A stretch of 64,000 bases of DNA, taken from contig NZ_JAAGOY010000007.1 of assembly GCF_010500215.1 (NCBI RefSeq), positions 310,001 through 374,000 of the forward strand, in the 5' to 3' direction. This stretch comes from Aliiroseovarius sp. PrR006 (GTDB lineage: Bacteria; Pseudomonadota; Alphaproteobacteria; Rhodobacterales; Rhodobacteraceae). Of this stretch, positions 43,856 through 54,077 are shown piece after piece. The position numbers and the translations under genes are program-made. The notes under the pieces were generated by a model. The model was not told the origin of the DNA, made no database searches, and saw only the letters and a program-made list of their open reading frames with translations. Each line of letters starts with the position of its first letter. Position 1 is the stretch's first letter.

Positions 43856-45739
43856 TTACCGATATACGATGTGTCGAAGATCGCTGCGCAGGGCAATACC
43901 GAATAGCCAACCATCCCCGTCAAGCATCCTTCTTGACCAATCACCCCTCATATATTCTGCGCTGAAGACAAGCGAATGATCCTCGATCAGTGTCAAACCG
44001 AGCTCTTGACGCAGATAGCGGGCGTTCTCATCCGCGCCGTCGCTATACTCTACGATCCCAGCTTCAAATGCATAGTCCCAGAGGCCGGGTACAAGCGTGT
44101 AGTTCAGGCTGGCGGCGGCGCGCGCCTCCCAGAATTTTCCGAGTGTCGAAGTATGGTGCCGAAGGTTCAGCTGCACCGTTGCGTCAAGCCGATCATTGGG
44201 CGCAACCGAGGCCAGAAACTCAAGCCCATGCGCGATTTCGTCCCCATCCGGGGACGAGAGATAGTCCAGATCCTCATAGCTGTAGAGCACCGCATAGCTG
44301 CCGCGTTCAGTGAATTTGTTCATTCCGACGTTAAACGAGGCCAGTTGGTGATCCTGCTCTGGCAAGGCGCCCAGTGGGGTCTCGAGCCGTTCCTGCACAA
44401 ACAGTTCGGACGAGAAATAGAACCTTGCCCCGTTCAGAAATCCGCCGGTGAACACATCCGGGGCGTATGTTGTTTCAAAGGACAGACGGGTCAGGCGATC
44501 CACGGCTTGGTCTGGGCTTCCACCCTCATTTGTCCGGGCCTGTTCGGCCCCAAGGGCCCAGCTCCATTCATGGCCCGCATAATCCACTTCAACCCGTTTG
44601 GCCCGTTCTCCGACGATCAGGTTCGGGTTGAGCGGCGAATGGAAATCCTGATCAATCTGCGAATAGCCCAGACCAAGCGATAATGCGTCGGGAATTTCAG
44701 GCGGCGTCAGACGGACTGTCAGTTCCGCTTCAAGCGCTTGTCCTGAACGCCATGTGCCACCATCAAACCACGCGGTCTCGTCCGCAGACAACAAGATATC
44801 CATCCTGTCGCCGAACACAGGCGCGGACAGCGACACACCTTTGCCCCGAACACTGCCAACCGACCCGTTGGGCAGATCCCCTGCCCGCCCATCATAGGCG
44901 GTGAAACCAAGGCGCAAACCGCTGTTCAAAAACGGCGCGATCTGAGTTGTCGCCCCGTACACCCGATCATTCCAGTCGTCCACGCCGATCAGGTTTTCCG
45001 TGCTGGTGGACAGGCTGGGTTGCAAAACGAACGCCGCGACCTCGTCCCGGTTGGCTTCATCCACGAAGCGTAAAGACACCCCGCGGCGCGACGCCTGGTC
45101 AATCAGGTTTCCGTTCATGTTGTAGTAATGCGAGCCCAACCGCAGGAACAGGTTCCCGCCAAGCACCGTGTGTCGGGTTTCCAGATAGTGATCATCAATC
45201 GCGTAGTATTCGCCGGTGACAGGATCCGACAACGCCGCCCGCGAGAAGCTTAGACCGCCACGCAGAAGGCCATTCCGGATGTCGAAATCCAGCCGCCCCC
45301 CGAACCCGGTATAGACCTTGTGTTCATCGCGATTGCCCACCACTCCACTTTCGGCCTGAAGGGCGACATAGGCTTCTGTGGTACCGGCCGCGACAAGCGT
45401 GAATTCCCACCGGCCGATGAAAACATCCCCGCGCGGTGTCTCTTCATACAGCACAATCTCATGCGTATTTCCGGTCAGATCTGTGGGCACCTTCAGACGA
45501 AGCGTTGTGCCGGACAGGTCCAGAGTGGTCCAGACCTGTTCGCCGTCTATCTCGACTTTCAACCGCGTCAGAGGAAGCAATTGGTCAAGCTCGATCAACA
45601 GGATTTCGCCGGGTTGCGTATCACCCAGTGATACATGATCGCTTGCGGGTGCTTCTGCTGGCAGCAAAAAAATCAGCAGTGCGGCGATCCACGCCCCAAA
45701 TCCACCCGCTCTCTGCCCGCGATATCTTTTCACCAACAT
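43856..45739 (-). CDS. Predicted outer-membrane beta-barrel protein of the sigma-factor operon
   Basis: 627 residues. A signal peptide ends at about residue 32. Residues about 44-115 form a small beta domain (LTRLKVEIDGEQVW, TTLRLKVPTDLTG). The remaining 500 residues alternate polar and hydrophobic positions with many aromatic girdle residues (YVALQAESGVVG, RLDFDIRNGLLRGGLSFS, AEYMRGDWSRRM), as in outer-membrane barrels. I do not recognise a named family. The ATG at 45739 is hard against GAGGG; the in-frame GTG two codons later (45733) has better spacing and may be the true start. It is the first gene of the operon with the ECF sigma factor. Confidence 0.8.
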   Translation of the reverse strand: MLVKRYRGQRAGGFGAWIAALLIFLLPAEAPASDHVSLGDTQPGEILLIELDQLLPLTRLKVEIDGEQVWTTLDLSGTTLRLKVPTDLTGNTHEIVLYEETPRGDVFIGRWEFTLVAAGTTEAYVALQAESGVVGNRDEHKVYTGFGGRLDFDIRNGLLRGGLSFSRAALSDPVTGEYYAIDDHYLETRHTVLGGNLFLRLGSHYYNMNGNLIDQASRRGVSLRFVDEANRDEVAAFVLQPSLSTSTENLIGVDDWNDRVYGATTQIAPFLNSGLRLGFTAYDGRAGDLPNGSVGSVRGKGVSLSAPVFGDRMDILLSADETAWFDGGTWRSGQALEAELTVRLTPPEIPDALSLGLGYSQIDQDFHSPLNPNLIVGERAKRVEVDYAGHEWSWALGAEQARTNEGGSPDQAVDRLTRLSFETTYAPDVFTGGFLNGARFYFSSELFVQERLETPLGALPEQDHQLASFNVGMNKFTERGSYAVLYSYEDLDYLSSPDGDEIAHGLEFLASVAPNDRLDATVQLNLRHHTSTLGKFWEARAAASLNYTLVPGLWDYAFEAGIVEYSDGADENARYLRQELGLTLIEDHSLVFSAEYMRGDWSRRMLDGDGWLFGIALRSDLRHIVYR

Positions 45740-46032
45740 TCCCTCGTTTGCGTTTGAGGGTTACTAACGGGACGTCGCAAATTCTCAAGAAAAAACAGGT
45801 TTCTATCGTCTTCGGTTTGGTGAAGTGTCTCTGATACGTCAATCAAAACTATCTATGGGTGAATGACTATCCCAAGGCTACCGCTTAAGCCTTTTTTCAT
45901 CACGACGTTCGGGTTGCGAACGTCCGTTGACAAATGTGGCGGTGTTTTGCCGGACGGACGCCCCGATCTTCGCGGCGCTTTCTTAGAGGATACGTGATCG
46001 ATGGGATGTGTCTGACCCACCCACGCTATGCG
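45740..46032. other. Intergenic region holding the sigma-factor operon promoter
   Basis: 293 bases with no gene. The promoter of the beta-barrel/ECF operon must lie here; I could not identify a -35/-10 pair with confidence. A perfect inverted repeat GACGTTCG (45904-45911) with CGAACGTC (45917-45924) lies 109 bases beyond the D-lactate dehydrogenase stop and may be its terminator or an operator. Confidence 0.4.
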
Positions 46033-47712
46033 TCACGCATAGTGCTTCTTCTTCGACATCTTTCCGATGCCGGGATTGAACGAATTGGAGGGATCACAGC
46101 AGGTATAATGCGCCGCCAGATCAGGCTTGGCCGGATAGAGATGCCCGACATTGTGTTCGGCCGGATATTCTGCGCCGCGCTGATCCAAAAGCTTCAACAT
46201 CTGTGCCTTGATCTGCTTGGGATCGGCATCTTTTTTGACCACGTAATCCTGATGCAGCACGTGGCAGAAGAAGTGGCCATAATAAAGCTTGTGAACAAGC
46301 TGATCATCGACCTCGGCGGGCAGGACTTCGTACCAATCACGATCATTGCGGCGCAACGCGATATCAAGCGCCAAGATATCCTCGACCTCGTTCGAATGGA
46401 TCGCCATGTAGCGCACGGCGGCGCCTGCAGCGGCGAACCGATGCAACCCGGCAATCTTCGCCTCGCGGTCGGAACATTCGAAGAAATCCCCGTCGCGATC
46501 CGCAAAGAGCTTGGACAGATAGTCCGACGCCTCGGCAATCCCGTCGTCTCGCATCTTCAGGATCAGGTGGTGACGATAGCGGTTGCGGAAGTCCTTCAAC
46601 CGTTTCGGCAGGATGCTGGGGGTCAGGCGGGCAAACAGCTGCATGGCGCGGTCCGTGAAATTGGCAAGGCCGGGGACAGACCGCAGCCGCGCATCAATCG
46701 CGCCTTTCAGGGCAAAGAAGGACGGCAGGCGATCCGTGCCCAACCAGTCGATCATCATGACCGTGTCCTTGCCATAGCACTCGGTCAGATCGAACACCTC
46801 GCGTTCCATATATTCGCCCGAAACCGGCAGCGTCTCAAACTCCGACAGGATATGACGGCGCAGCTCTGTCAGGTCTGCGGTGTCATTGGTGCCGATATAA
46901 AAGGTCTTTTGCGTGGCGGGTTTGGCGTAGGTATCCAGCCGCACAGCGAAAACGCCAAGCTTGCCCGCACATCCCGAGGCCTCGTGCAGGCGGCGCTTGT
47001 CGGCATTGAACCGCGCGGGCGTTTCCGCGTCCACCTTGCGTACCTGACTGGCATAGTCGGTGGCGGACGCCTTGCGATTGGTATCAGGGACGCTCGACCC
47101 CAGATCGCCTGCCTCAAGCCGCGTCAGAATCTCCTCGGGCGTGTCGCCCAGATCGACCCCCAGATGATTGACCAACGACAGCTGGCCGTTTTCATCAACC
47201 TGCGCGTAAAGCGACAGCTCGGTATAGGATGGGCCACGTTCCACCAGCGAGCCGCCAGAATTGTTGCAGACCCCGCCGATGATCGACGCACCGATACAAG
47301 AAGACCCGATCACGGAATGCGGTTCGCGCCCCAGCGGGTCGAGAAGCTTCTCCAAGGCAAACAGTGTGGAGCCCGGAAAGCCGATGACCTGACGCCCCTC
47401 GTCCAGCGGCACGATCTTGCCCATGCGTCGGGTGTTGATCAGAACCACGTCGCGGTCATAGTTGCCCGACGGGGTCGAGCCTTCGGTCAGCCCGGTATTG
47501 GCAGCCTGCATGATGACGATCTTGTCAGCCGCGACGCAGGCCTCAAGCACCTGCCATTGCTCAAGCAGCGTCCCCGGACGAACAACGCACAGCGCTTCCC
47601 CTTCCCCCGATCTGAACCCGCGCCGAAAGCGTTCGGTCGCCCGCTGTCCGGTCAGGACATGACGGCGACCAACGATGTCGCGGAAACGGGAGAGAAGCGC
47701 GTCGTTGGTCAT
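46033..47712 (-). CDS. dld: Quinone-dependent D-lactate dehydrogenase
   Basis: 559 residues from the ATG at 47712, which overlaps the lldD stop by four bases (ATGA); the longer open frame upstream is antisense-like read-through of lldD. It is an FAD enzyme of the E. coli Dld type at the inner membrane, oxidising D-lactate to pyruvate and reducing quinone. The FAD-binding region shows MQAANTGLTEGSTPSG and SSCIGASIIGGVCNNSGG. The membrane-binding D-LDH domain ends in CCDPSNSFNPGIGKMSKK, matching the family's end. With lldD it allows use of both lactate isomers. Confidence 0.95.
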   Translation of the reverse strand: MTNDALLSRFRDIVGRRHVLTGQRATERFRRGFRSGEGEALCVVRPGTLLEQWQVLEACVAADKIVIMQAANTGLTEGSTPSGNYDRDVVLINTRRMGKIVPLDEGRQVIGFPGSTLFALEKLLDPLGREPHSVIGSSCIGASIIGGVCNNSGGSLVERGPSYTELSLYAQVDENGQLSLVNHLGVDLGDTPEEILTRLEAGDLGSSVPDTNRKASATDYASQVRKVDAETPARFNADKRRLHEASGCAGKLGVFAVRLDTYAKPATQKTFYIGTNDTADLTELRRHILSEFETLPVSGEYMEREVFDLTECYGKDTVMMIDWLGTDRLPSFFALKGAIDARLRSVPGLANFTDRAMQLFARLTPSILPKRLKDFRNRYRHHLILKMRDDGIAEASDYLSKLFADRDGDFFECSDREAKIAGLHRFAAAGAAVRYMAIHSNEVEDILALDIALRRNDRDWYEVLPAEVDDQLVHKLYYGHFFCHVLHQDYVVKKDADPKQIKAQMLKLLDQRGAEYPAEHNVGHLYPAKPDLAAHYTCCDPSNSFNPGIGKMSKKKHYA

Positions 47713-48893
47713 GCAGCAGCTCCTGCGCGTGTCTTCACCGCACCGTCCCCGAGAAAGCGCAGGTTGTCGCGGCTCAGTTGGTCGACGCGTGTGACGCCCA
47801 TCAGTTTCATGTCGCGCTCGATCTCGGCGTGCATCAGACCCAGCGCGCGCTCGACGGCTGGTTGACCGCCCGCAGCCAGCGCATACAGGTATCCGCGCCC
47901 GATCCCCACTGCTTTGGCGCCAAGCGACAATGCCTTCAGAACATGAGTACCACGTTGGATCCCGCTGTCCATCATGACGTCCAACTTGTCGCCAACCGCC
48001 TGAACGATCTCGTCCAACTGATCGAACGGCGTGCGCGAGCCATCCAGCTGTCGCCCGCCGTGGTTCGACAGAATGATACCGGTGCAACCAATCTCGGCAG
48101 CGCGTTTAGCGTCTTCGACGGTCATGATGCCCTTCAGGCAGAACTGACCATCCCAGTCACGCACCATCTGGGCCACGTCATCCCATGTCATCGATGGGTC
48201 GAGCATGTCGGTGAAATAACCCCCGATCGAGCTGGCCCCACCCCCCATATCGACATGTTCATCCAGTTGCGGCAGGCGGAATTTCTCATGCGTGACATAG
48301 TTGATGCCCCACATCGGCTTGATCGCGAACTGGATCATGCCGCCCAAGGTCAGCCGGAACGGGATCGAAAACCCGGTGCGCAGGTCCCGTTCACGATTGC
48401 CGCCGGTGATGCTGTCCACGGTCAGCATCATCACTTCGACGCCGGCCTCTTTCGCGCGCTGCATCATGGCCGCGTTCAACCCGCGGTCCTTGTGGAAATA
48501 GAACTGGTAGACCTGCGGATTCTTGTGCTTTTGCCGCAGCTCTTCCAGCGACACGGTGCCCAGAGACGAAACCCCAAACATGGTGCCGTATTTGTCGGCT
48601 GCGGCGGCAACGGCACGTTCACCTTTGTGATGGAACAACCGTTGCAGCGCGGTGGGCGAGCAATAGACCGGCATGTCCAGCTTTTGCCCCATCACGGTGA
48701 CGGACATATCCACGTCCTTCACCCCACGCAGGACCGACGGCAGCAGATCGCAATTGTCGAACGCGCTCGAGTTCTTGCGCAGCGTCACCTCGTCATCGGC
48801 ACCGCCGTCAATGTAGTTGAAGATCGGCCCCGGCAGACGACGCTGCGCCAGTTTGCGGAAATCGTGGAAGTTGTGACAATCTTTAAGACGCAT
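47709..48893 (-). CDS. lldD: L-lactate dehydrogenase (FMN, alpha-hydroxy-acid oxidase family)
   Basis: 394 residues from the ATG at 48893, which has AGGAG upstream; a longer frame to 48962 would overlap the TRAP permease. The FMN barrel shows FNYIDGGADDEVTLRKN at the start and the active-site SNHGGRQLDGS with the catalytic histidine, then MMDSGIQRGTHVLKALSLGAKAVGIGRGYLY. It oxidises L-lactate to pyruvate and feeds the respiratory chain. It lies ten bases after the TRAP permease gene, tying the transporter to lactate. Confidence 0.94.
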   Translation of the reverse strand: MRLKDCHNFHDFRKLAQRRLPGPIFNYIDGGADDEVTLRKNSSAFDNCDLLPSVLRGVKDVDMSVTVMGQKLDMPVYCSPTALQRLFHHKGERAVAAAADKYGTMFGVSSLGTVSLEELRQKHKNPQVYQFYFHKDRGLNAAMMQRAKEAGVEVMMLTVDSITGGNRERDLRTGFSIPFRLTLGGMIQFAIKPMWGINYVTHEKFRLPQLDEHVDMGGGASSIGGYFTDMLDPSMTWDDVAQMVRDWDGQFCLKGIMTVEDAKRAAEIGCTGIILSNHGGRQLDGSRTPFDQLDEIVQAVGDKLDVMMDSGIQRGTHVLKALSLGAKAVGIGRGYLYALAAGGQPAVERALGLMHAEIERDMKLMGVTRVDQLSRDNLRFLGDGAVKTRAGAAA

Positions 48894-48903
48894 ATTCAAA
48901 CTC

Positions 48904-50982
48904 CTAGTACGCGACCGACGGCAGCCAAGTGGCAAGTGCGGGCCAGTAGAAGACAAGGGCAAGACCGATCAGCTGCAGGATCACAAAGGGAATGATGCCC
49001 TTGTAGATATCCGTCAGTTTGATCTCGGGCGGGCAAACCCCCTTCAGATAGAAGAGCGCAAATCCAACCGGTGGCGTTAAGAAACTGGTCTGCAACGTCA
49101 CCGCGACAAGGATCACGAACCACACCAGCGCAGGTTCATCGATGGCGCCAAAGCCGGGAATATCCAGACCCAGCGCATTCACAATCGGGCGCATCAGAGG
49201 CAGCACGATCAAGGTGATCTCGATCCAGTCCAGCACGAAGCCCAGCAGGAACACGATGAACAGGATGAAAATCACAGTTCCAGTGGCGCCAAGGCCAGCG
49301 CTGTGGATCATGTCCTCGATCAACGCATCGCCACCCAGTTCCCGCAGCACATAGCTGAACACCGTCGCGCCCAGAAAGATCGCGAAGATATAGGCGGTGG
49401 TGTTGAAGGTGGCTTTCAGCACGTTGACCAGCTTACGGAAGGTCAGCTTGCGATAGCCCAGCGCCAGCAGGGTTGCGCCAAGGGCACCCACGCCCGACGC
49501 CTCGGTCGGCGTGGTGAGGCCCGCGAAGATCGAACCAAGCACCGCCAAGATCAGACCCAGCGTCGGCAGGATCGCAATCAGCACATCCTTGACCGCTGCC
49601 CAGTCAGGGCGGGTTGCGCCCTCGGGCACCGGGGCCGCGTCGCGTTTGATCAGCGCAATAACAAAAATATAGGTCAGGTAGAGGCACCCGATGATCACGC
49701 CCGGGAACACCGCGGCCATGAACAGATCCCCTACTGACAAGGCCATCTGGTCGGCCATGATCACCAGCATGATCGAAGGCGGGATCAGGATGCCAAGCGT
49801 ACCGGACGCCGACACCACACCAGCCGCCAGCGAGGGGTTGTATTTCTGCTCCATCATCGACGGCAGCGACAGCACGCCCAGCAGAACCACCGACGCACCG
49901 ATAATGCCGGTCGAGGCCGCAAGAATGATGCCGATCATGGTCACTGTGATGGCCAGCCCGCCACGCACCGTTCCAAACAAGCGCTGCATCGAGGTCATCA
50001 GACGTTCCGCCACGCCGCTTTCATCCAGCATCAGCCCCATGAAGATAAACATGGGCAACGCCACCAGAACAGCGTTCGACATAGTCGCATAGACCCGATT
50101 CACAACGGCCCCAAGGGTTAGATAATCAAGCCCGGTGAAGGTGCTTTCCAGCCCGGTCCAGAGCATCAGGTCATTGTCGAACAGGTAAGCCAGCCCGCAA
50201 TAGGCCACCCCGACACCTGCAAGGGTCCACGCCACGGGGAAGCCCGTGAACAGAAGCGCGATGAAGGTCAGGAACATCGCGATGACCAGCTTCTCTTCGG
50301 TGGTTTCGACCACGAAGGTCAGAGCGGTTGCGACGACGGCGAAGGCCACCAGCGCCCACAGGATCAAGCGTAGGTCCTTGCCCTTCCGCTCGTCATCGTA
50401 ATTCACCACAATCGCATGCGCGTCGTGGATCAAGCGGGCCACGGCAGCCAGCGCCAACAGCACGAAGCTGGCCGGGATCACGGCCTTGAACGCCCAGCGC
50501 GCGGCCAGACCTGTCGGGCTGTCAGAGCGTTCGTTCACCCGCCAGCTTTCATAGAAATAGTCCCAGCCCTGATCGACCATCAAATAGATGAAGGGCACCA
50601 GCAGCGCGAGGATCCCGATCACCTCGATCACCCGCTGCGCACGGCGGCTTAGTTGCATGTGCAGGATATCAACGCGCACATGGCTGTCGGTGACCAAGGC
50701 ATAAGAAATGCCGACCATCGTCACCAACCCATAGAAATGCCACTGGATTTCGTCGAGCTTGGGGAAGTTCACGTTGAACAGATAGCGCAGGCTTACCTGT
50801 GTCACGATGGCGGCCACCAAAAGAAGGTTGGCCCACATGACGATGTTGCCTACGCCCTTTACAGTTTTGTCGATGGCGACGGCAGCGACCTGCGTGTCGC
50901 GGTCCTCGTGTTCGAGAATGTGTTCGTACACGTCGACGGGATCATTCAAGTCCACGTCTTGTTGATGCGGGGTCTGGGCCAT
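48904..50982 (-). CDS. TRAP transporter fused DctQ-DctM permease (lactate locus)
   Basis: 692 residues from the ATG at 50982, with GGAGG five bases upstream. The first ~200 residues are the DctQ part with four helices (GISYALVTDSHVRVDILHMQ). The remainder is the DctM channel (GLDYLTLGAVVNRVYATMSNAVLVALPMFIFMG, SGTLGILIPPSIMLVIMADQ, SFLTPPVGFALFYLKGVCPPEI). It imports a small organic acid with the DctP-type protein encoded before it. The presence of lldD and dld directly after it makes lactate the most likely substrate. Confidence 0.94.
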   Translation of the reverse strand: MAQTPHQQDVDLNDPVDVYEHILEHEDRDTQVAAVAIDKTVKGVGNIVMWANLLLVAAIVTQVSLRYLFNVNFPKLDEIQWHFYGLVTMVGISYALVTDSHVRVDILHMQLSRRAQRVIEVIGILALLVPFIYLMVDQGWDYFYESWRVNERSDSPTGLAARWAFKAVIPASFVLLALAAVARLIHDAHAIVVNYDDERKGKDLRLILWALVAFAVVATALTFVVETTEEKLVIAMFLTFIALLFTGFPVAWTLAGVGVAYCGLAYLFDNDLMLWTGLESTFTGLDYLTLGAVVNRVYATMSNAVLVALPMFIFMGLMLDESGVAERLMTSMQRLFGTVRGGLAITVTMIGIILAASTGIIGASVVLLGVLSLPSMMEQKYNPSLAAGVVSASGTLGILIPPSIMLVIMADQMALSVGDLFMAAVFPGVIIGCLYLTYIFVIALIKRDAAPVPEGATRPDWAAVKDVLIAILPTLGLILAVLGSIFAGLTTPTEASGVGALGATLLALGYRKLTFRKLVNVLKATFNTTAYIFAIFLGATVFSYVLRELGGDALIEDMIHSAGLGATGTVIFILFIVFLLGFVLDWIEITLIVLPLMRPIVNALGLDIPGFGAIDEPALVWFVILVAVTLQTSFLTPPVGFALFYLKGVCPPEIKLTDIYKGIIPFVILQLIGLALVFYWPALATWLPSVAY

Positions 50983-51054
50983 GTTCTCCTCCACAGGCGA
51001 TGGCGGCGAAATTGCGCGAGGTCAGGGATAAAAAGGGAAAAACAAATAGGTGCA

Positions 51055-51075
51055 GGGCGGCGGATCACGCCGCCC
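51055..51075 (-). terminator. Terminator-like hairpin after the lactate-locus binding-protein gene
   Basis: Arms GGGCGGCG (51055-51062) and CGCCGCCC (51068-51075) with a five-base loop are followed on the minus strand by a T-rich tail (ATTTGTTTTTCCC). It is a good partial terminator between the dctP-like gene and the permease gene. Confidence 0.65.
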
Positions 51076-51091
51076 CACGTTCTTGGGAAAG

Positions 51092-52144
<1,053 letters not shown>

Positions 52145-52477
52145 GGGTTTCCTCCGAGGTTGGACCGTAATGACCGGCGCCGCCTCCACGGCAAATCCGG
52201 CATTGATACAAATTGGTAAATAAATATTACCACCGCGACCGGTCAACAACTTTATTTACCACTGGCAATTCTCAACACTGAGTTTTCGTAGGTTAAACGG
52301 CACGGATTTTGGGCAATCGTCAGCCAATGAGGCCCACATACCCCGGACATTCCTGTTATTTTTCAAACCATAACAAGGAACACCGCGAAGATTTGATCCG
52401 GGTTGATTTTTGATCAGCGTTGGTTACTTTGTTTTACCACCACTCCGGGAACAACTTGGAACCGAGGTAAGCTCAAA
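52145..52477. promoter_or_regulatory. Divergent control region of the lactate operon with two TGGT-N11-ACCA sites
   Basis: The 333 bases between the binding-protein gene and the regulator contain two 19-base dyads with the same form. One is TGGTAAATAAATATTACCA at 52214-52232, near the transporter start; the other is TGGTTACTTTGTTTTACCA at 52421-52439, near the regulator start. Paired copies in front of both genes fit autoregulation and control of the operon by the FadR-type protein. No gene was seen in the rest. Confidence 0.6.
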
Positions 52478-53251
52478 ATGACGAACAAAGCTCTTTTTGA
52501 TCCGGTTGGACACGAATCACTGGCCGATGCTGTCGTCGCACAGATCGAGGATTTGATTGCCTCGGGCATCCTAAAACAGGGGCGAAAACTACCGTCAGAA
52601 CGCGAGCTGGCCGAGACACTTCGCGTCTCGCGCCCAAAGCTGCGTGAAGCGCTTCATATTCTAGAAGAGCGCGGCTTGGTCATGATCAAGCACGGGGAGG
52701 GCAGCTTTGTTGCGCCCTTGACCGGTCAGGCGATGCTTCCCGCCCTTCTGGATCTGTATGGCCGTCACGAACCGGCGTTTTTCGATTACCTGGAATACCG
52801 GCGCGAACAAGAGGGCTTCGCCGCCCGCCTTGCAGCCCGCCGCGCCACGCACGCCGACAAAGAGCGGATTTCCGAAATCCTGACCGAGATCGAGCGGGCG
52901 TGGAAGACAAACGACGCGGACGCATCGCGCGAAGCAGATTTCGCCCTGCATTCAGCCATTGTGGATGCCAGCCAGAATGCAACGCTGATCCATATGATGG
53001 CGTCGATTTTCGACCTGACCCAGCAAAGCGTGTTTTATAACCGCGACTTCCTGAAGACGCTTGATGGGACGGGTAAGAAACTGCTCGAACAACACTTAAG
53101 CTTGGGGCAAGCGGTCATCGACGGGGACGAAGAGCGCGCGGAAAAAGCGGCGCTGGATCACATCGACTTTGTGGAACAGTCCTTCCGGCAAGGTCTGGAA
53201 CAGCAAAGGCGCGAGGCGATGGCCGAAAAACGTCGATTGATGGCGCAATAG
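52478..53251 (+). CDS. FadR-type GntR regulator (LldR/PdhR-like)
   Basis: 257 residues from the ATG at 52478, with GAGGTAAG upstream. The N-terminal winged helix has KLPSERELAETLRVSRPKLREALHILEERGLVMIKHGEGSFV. Residues about 95-235 form the FCD ligand domain with the usual metal-binding aspartate and histidines (ADFALHSAIVDASQNATLIHMM). It is divergent from the lactate TRAP operon, so it is probably a lactate- or pyruvate-responsive repressor. Its stop is 11 bases from the convergent GST gene. Confidence 0.92.
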   Translation: MTNKALFDPVGHESLADAVVAQIEDLIASGILKQGRKLPSERELAETLRVSRPKLREALHILEERGLVMIKHGEGSFVAPLTGQAMLPALLDLYGRHEPAFFDYLEYRREQEGFAARLAARRATHADKERISEILTEIERAWKTNDADASREADFALHSAIVDASQNATLIHMMASIFDLTQQSVFYNRDFLKTLDGTGKKLLEQHLSLGQAVIDGDEERAEKAALDHIDFVEQSFRQGLEQQRREAMAEKRRLMAQ

Positions 53252-53262
53252 CCGCCGACGTC

Positions 53263-54072
53263 TCAGCCCGTATCCGCAGCAACCAACCCAAGCGCCTCAT
53301 CAGATGCCCGCGTCCCATATTTGTCGCGCGGTGGCATCGGGCGCGTTTTCCAGCCTGGCTCGAACGCGAAACTCGACACGCTTCGGCCATCGACCAGAGC
53401 CCCATTCCCCGCACCCAGAGCGTAATCGTAATAGAGCTTCACGATTTCTTCCTGTGACACCTGATCCGTCGCGTCGTGGGCCAAGCACGCCGTGCGCCAC
53501 TTCGCAACACGATCATAGTCCGGACCGGCGGGCAGCTCGAAACCTTCATAATAGTCAAGGAACCAGAACCGTTTGAATACCGGGGTAAACACGGCTTCTG
53601 CCAAACCGAACTCATCGAACAGGAAGGTGCCGTCCGGGTTGTATTCAAGCAGGAAGTCATTGAGGTCCCGGTAGAGGCCAAGCAGCTTGTCATTTAGCGC
53701 CGTGCGCTGCGCCTTGTCCTGATTCATCACATAGATATAGCCCGCCATCGTGAACGAACCTTCTTTGGCGATCAGCATGCTTTCAATCGCATGTTCATAT
53801 GGGTCGCGACGCCGCAGCGGCGCCCCTTCGAGCGCTTCATCGAGATAGCGCAGGATCACCAAGCTTTCCTTGAGGATCTGGCCCTCAGACGTTTCAAGGA
53901 CCGGCAACGCCGTTGTCCCGCGCGTCTTGGCCAGAAGGTCAGGATCGCGCGGCTTGGTGATATCGACGACACGGAACTCGACGGCATCCTGCTGGCCGCG
54001 CAGGGCCAGCAGGATCTCCAACCGCTGAGAAAAGGGACAGACGGGGATGTGGTAGACAACGGGTTTGGTCAT
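53263..54072 (-). CDS. Glutathione S-transferase-like protein
   Basis: 269 residues from the ATG at 54072; an in-frame TTG at 54081 has no signal. The thioredoxin-fold N-terminus has VYHIPVCPFSQRLEILLALRG with a CPFS active-site motif, then TTALPVLETSEGQILKESLVILRYLDE. A helical C-terminal domain follows. The family adds or removes glutathione on electrophiles; the substrate is unknown. It starts five bases after the end of the cupin gene and is probably co-transcribed with it. Confidence 0.88.
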   Translation of the reverse strand: MTKPVVYHIPVCPFSQRLEILLALRGQQDAVEFRVVDITKPRDPDLLAKTRGTTALPVLETSEGQILKESLVILRYLDEALEGAPLRRRDPYEHAIESMLIAKEGSFTMAGYIYVMNQDKAQRTALNDKLLGLYRDLNDFLLEYNPDGTFLFDEFGLAEAVFTPVFKRFWFLDYYEGFELPAGPDYDRVAKWRTACLAHDATDQVSQEEIVKLYYDYALGAGNGALVDGRSVSSFAFEPGWKTRPMPPRDKYGTRASDEALGLVAADTG

Positions 54073-54077
54073 GGCTC

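Noticed and set aside
46033-48087. Longer version of the D-lactate dehydrogenase gene
   Set aside because: The extra 125 codons lie inside lldD in another frame; the ATG at 47712 with the ATGA overlap fits the family's length.
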